Assembly: GCF_008727775.1 (NCBI RefSeq) | Contig: NZ_CP044232.1 | Coordinates: forward strand, 1,054,001-1,118,000 | Length of the DNA: 64,000 bases | Origin: Microbacterium lushaniae | GTDB taxonomy: Bacteria; Actinomycetota; Actinomycetes; Actinomycetales; Microbacteriaceae | Reading direction: 5' to 3' | Shown: in pieces, positions 61,903 through 64,000 of the stretch | Layout: each line of letters begins with the position of its first letter | Numbering within the stretch: the stretch's first letter is position 1 | Position numbers and translations under genes: made by a program | Notes under the pieces: generated by a model | Told to the model about the DNA's origin: nothing | Seen by the model: only the letters and a program-made list of their open reading frames with translations | The model's database searches: none

Positions 61903-62950
61903 CCTCGATGACGCCGACGCCCACCCATCCGTCGCGGACCGCGGCGACCTCCTCCGAGTCCTCACCGTACTCCGCCCGCGCCGCAGCCAGCGTGGCCGCC
62001 GCGAACCCGGCGAAGTCGATCGTCGGGCTGAGCCCGTCGGTGAGGGCCCGGTACCAGATGCGGCCGGCCCGTTCCCACGCCTTCCCGCCCAGGGCGGCGG
62101 CGGTGAGGTAGAACGCGCGGTTGGGGATGCCGGAGTTGATGTGCACGCCGCCGTTGTCCTCGGCGGTCTCGACGTAATCGCTCACGTGCGCCGGCTGCGG
62201 GTCGCGCCCGAGCACGTCGTCGTCGTACGCCGTGCCGGGGTCTTTCACCGACCGCAGGGCCACGCCCTGCACCGCATCGGTGAAGATGCCCGCGCCCACG
62301 AGCCACGATGCGTCCGCCACGCCGTGACCGGCGGCGTGCTGTTCGGCGAGCACCCCGAACACATCCGAGAGCGACTCGTTGATCGCTCCCGACTGCCCCT
62401 GGTACTCCAGGCCCCCCTCGGCGTCGGTGAGCCCGTGGGCCAGCTCATGCGCGATGATCGACAGCGACCGCGTGAAGCCGGCGAACACCTCGCCGTCCCC
62501 GTCGCCGAAGACCATCCGCTCGCCGTTCCAGAACGCGTTGTCGTACTCCACGCCGTAGTGCACGGTCGCCGCCAGTGACCCCCCGGCGCCGTCGATGCCG
62601 TTCCGCCCGAAGGCGTCCCACAGGAAGTCGAAGGTCGCCCCCAGGCCGTCGAAGGCCTCGTCGACGGCCTCGTCGCCGCTGGGCGGGTCCTCCTCGCCCC
62701 GCACCCGGACTCCGGGGAGCTCCTCGCGGTTCTGCGCGTCGGAGACCACCCGGTCGGGGGCGGGGGAGGTCTCGGCCACAAGGGTGCCCGATTCCTCGAT
62801 CGACAGCCGCAGGCGCTCCCGGGCGAGGCCGCGCGCGGGACGCGGGACGGAGAGCGTCCGCGCCGCCGCCGCGGCCGCGCGGGCCAGGCGCGGATCGGCG
62901 GTGCCGGCGATGCGGGCCAGGAGGAACGGCGGGACGATGGCGGGGGTCAT
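61883..62950 (-). CDS. Protealysin-like M4 metallopeptidase
   Basis: A 355-residue zinc protease. The zinc ligands are His168 and His172 (HELAHG) and Glu192 (INESLSD). A short propeptide of about 68 residues contains the PPFLL motif of protealysin-like precursors, and the likely cleavage lies near SDAQNREELPG. No signal peptide is present, as in protealysins. The emfourin gene follows. Known members act in host-cell invasion or interbacterial contexts; the role here is unknown. Single copy in this window. Confidence 0.9.
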   Translation of the reverse strand: MTPAIVPPFLLARIAGTADPRLARAAAAAARTLSVPRPARGLARERLRLSIEESGTLVAETSPAPDRVVSDAQNREELPGVRVRGEEDPPSGDEAVDEAFDGLGATFDFLWDAFGRNGIDGAGGSLAATVHYGVEYDNAFWNGERMVFGDGDGEVFAGFTRSLSIIAHELAHGLTDAEGGLEYQGQSGAINESLSDVFGVLAEQHAAGHGVADASWLVGAGIFTDAVQGVALRSVKDPGTAYDDDVLGRDPQPAHVSDYVETAEDNGGVHINSGIPNRAFYLTAAALGGKAWERAGRIWYRALTDGLSPTIDFAGFAAATLAAARAEYGEDSEEVAAVRDGWVGVGVIEDGSPAV

Positions 62951-62988
62951 GCGACGACTGTACGACCCGGTTCCGACCCGGGCGCGGA

Positions 62989-63780
62989 TCAGGGGCTGAT
63001 GGTCGGGATCGAGGCCAGCAGCGCGCGCGTGTAGGCGGCCTGCGGCTGGAGGAGCACCTTTTCGGTGGGGCCCTCCTCCACGATGCGGCCGTCCTTCATC
63101 ACGACCACCTGATCGCACAGGTTCTGCACGACGCCGATGTCGTGGCTCACGAGCAGCAGCGTCAGGCCGGTGCGCTCGCGGAGATCGGCGAGAAGCCGCA
63201 GGATCTGCGCGCGCACCGTGACATCCAGCGCCGAGAGCGGCTCGTCGCCGACGAGCAGGCGCGGACGGTGCACGATCGCGCGCGCGATGGCGATGCGCTG
63301 GCGCTGCCCGCCGGAGAACTCCTGCGGGTAGCGCTCGGCCATCGCCGCATCCAGTCCGACCTCCTCGAGCACCTCCCGCACGCGCGCCCGGCGGTCGCCG
63401 GGGACATCCAGCGCCCACAGCGGCTCGCCCACGATCCGCCCGACGCTCATGCGCGGGTCCAGCGACCCGTACGGGTCCTGGAACACGATGCCGGTCTCAT
63501 GTCGGAGCCAGTGCAGCGCGCGGCTGCTCATGCGGGCATCGACGAGGCGGCCGTCGAACTCCACGGTCCCGGCGGTGGGGACATCCAGCGCCAGGAGCAG
63601 CCGCATGAGGGTGGATTTGCCCGAGCCCGACTCGCCGATGACGCCGACCGCGGAGCCGGCGTCGACGTCGAGATCGAGGTCGTCCAGTGCCGTGGTCCGC
63701 ACGCGCGGGCCGAACAGTGTGCGGCGCGGGGAGAGGTGGCGGCGGGTGAGCCCGCGGGCCCGCAGCAGCGTGTCGCTCAT
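62989..63780 (-). CDS. Oligopeptide-type ABC transporter ATP-binding protein (second ATPase)
   Basis: A 263-residue ABC ATPase. Walker A is GESGSGKSTL, the Q-loop follows, the signature is FSGGQRQRIAIA, and Walker B is LLVGDEPLSALD. The C-terminal YTRALLASIPTISP is typical of DppF/OppF-like subunits. ATG 63780 overlaps the preceding gene by ATGA. It works with the partial ATPase upstream and permeases outside the window to import peptides or nickel. Confidence 0.92.
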   Translation of the reverse strand: MSDTLLRARGLTRRHLSPRRTLFGPRVRTTALDDLDLDVDAGSAVGVIGESGSGKSTLMRLLLALDVPTAGTVEFDGRLVDARMSSRALHWLRHETGIVFQDPYGSLDPRMSVGRIVGEPLWALDVPGDRRARVREVLEEVGLDAAMAERYPQEFSGGQRQRIAIARAIVHRPRLLVGDEPLSALDVTVRAQILRLLADLRERTGLTLLLVSHDIGVVQNLCDQVVVMKDGRIVEEGPTEKVLLQPQAAYTRALLASIPTISP

Positions 63781-64000
63781 GCCGTGGCTCCCGGGTGGTC
63801 GGGTTCGGGGCGCCACAGGGTGGCCGTTGCATCGCGCAGCAGCGCCCGTGTCACCGGGCTCGCGGGCGCGGTCAGCAGCTGGGTCAGCGGGCCGTGCTCC
63901 ACGACGCGGCCGCGTTCGAGCACGACGGCGTGCGTGGCGATCTGGCTGAGCACCGCGAGGTCGTGGGTGATGAAGACCAGCGACATGCCCGACTCCTCCG
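63777..64000 (-). CDS. Oligopeptide-type ABC transporter ATP-binding protein (first ATPase), partial
   Basis: Only the C-terminal ~74 residues lie in the window. They begin with a D-loop/H-loop region (MSLVFITHDLAVLSQIATHAVVLERGR) and the C-terminal peptide-type extension. The rest lies beyond the edge. It forms a pair with the next gene (ATGA overlap). Confidence 0.9.
   Translation of the reverse strand, partial: EESGMSLVFITHDLAVLSQIATHAVVLERGRVVEHGPLTQLLTAPASPVTRALLRDATATLWRPEPDHPGATA

Overview
The window is about 64 kb of a very GC-rich actinobacterial chromosome. Gene content and order point to Microbacteriaceae, most likely Microbacterium or a close relative; this is inferred from order and protein families, not from a search. 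The sequence shows a single-site WhiB1-type regulator, MtrAB-LpqB, a Kgd-type 2-oxoglutarate decarboxylase, GuaB1, Rv3235- and DUF3499-like proteins and many ATGA/GTGA overlaps. The order GT2/DUF5719/DUF3499 - mtrAB-lpqB - comF - hpf - secA - pdtaS - whiB1 - rsgA/aroA - sigma/anti-sigma broadly parallels the M. tuberculosis Rv3220-Rv3260 region. Most of the window is therefore conserved core chromosome.

Layout. 1-5 kb: tail of a membrane glycosyltransferase with its DUF5719 partner, a zincin-fold protein without the metal motif, DUF3499, and a divergent RDD/SpoIIM pair. 5.2-8 kb: a furA-katG oxidative-stress operon behind a palindromic operator. 8.1-13.6 kb: a five-gene minus-strand operon (membrane protein, DUF4129, DUF4350, MoxR, DUF58). 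13.7-19.3 kb: mtrA-mtrB-lpqB, comF and hpf. 19.3-31 kb: a coiled-coil protein, secA, an aminotransferase, small conserved proteins, a SAF/CpaE-like pair, pdtaS and whiB1. 31-36.7 kb: a bcp-rsgA-aroA operon and, divergently, a SigR/SigH-type sigma factor with its zinc anti-sigma factor. 36.8-46.2 kb: kgd, guaB1, a repeat-rich stretch around a DUF559-like gene, and two coupled CNNM/CBS membrane proteins. 46.2-53 kb: a frameshifted old yellow enzyme, nnrD, a GT87-like enzyme, a thiamine-binding protein, an MFS pump, metX and DUF1345. 53-55.4 kb: a 2.3-kb accessory islet between metX and metY. 55.4-64 kb: metY, SDR, MFS, phosphoribosyltransferase, ung, an effector-binding protein, a GNAT, a protealysin-like protease with its emfourin inhibitor, and oligopeptide ABC ATPases.

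The regulatory features that stand out are these. (i) A 23-codon, apparently leaderless, acidic/proline-rich leader ORF whose stop overlaps the start of a CNNM-family (Mg2+-linked) transporter gene; it resembles Mg2+-sensing leader peptides and I know of no description of it here. (ii) A sigR-like gene with an autoregulatory GGGAAT-N18-GTT promoter and a second -10 placed for a shorter, leaderless product. (iii) An islet (HTH-DUF3887 plus CPBP protease) with a TGTAAAG-N5-CTTTACA operator and a perfect 23-bp direct repeat on both sides. (iv) A dispersed 95-bp repeat family bracketing a DUF559-like gene. Two genes (aroA, old yellow enzyme) carry apparent single-base frameshifts, both explained by one missing G; they may be real or sequencing errors. 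No tRNA, rRNA, CRISPR, transposase or integrase was seen.
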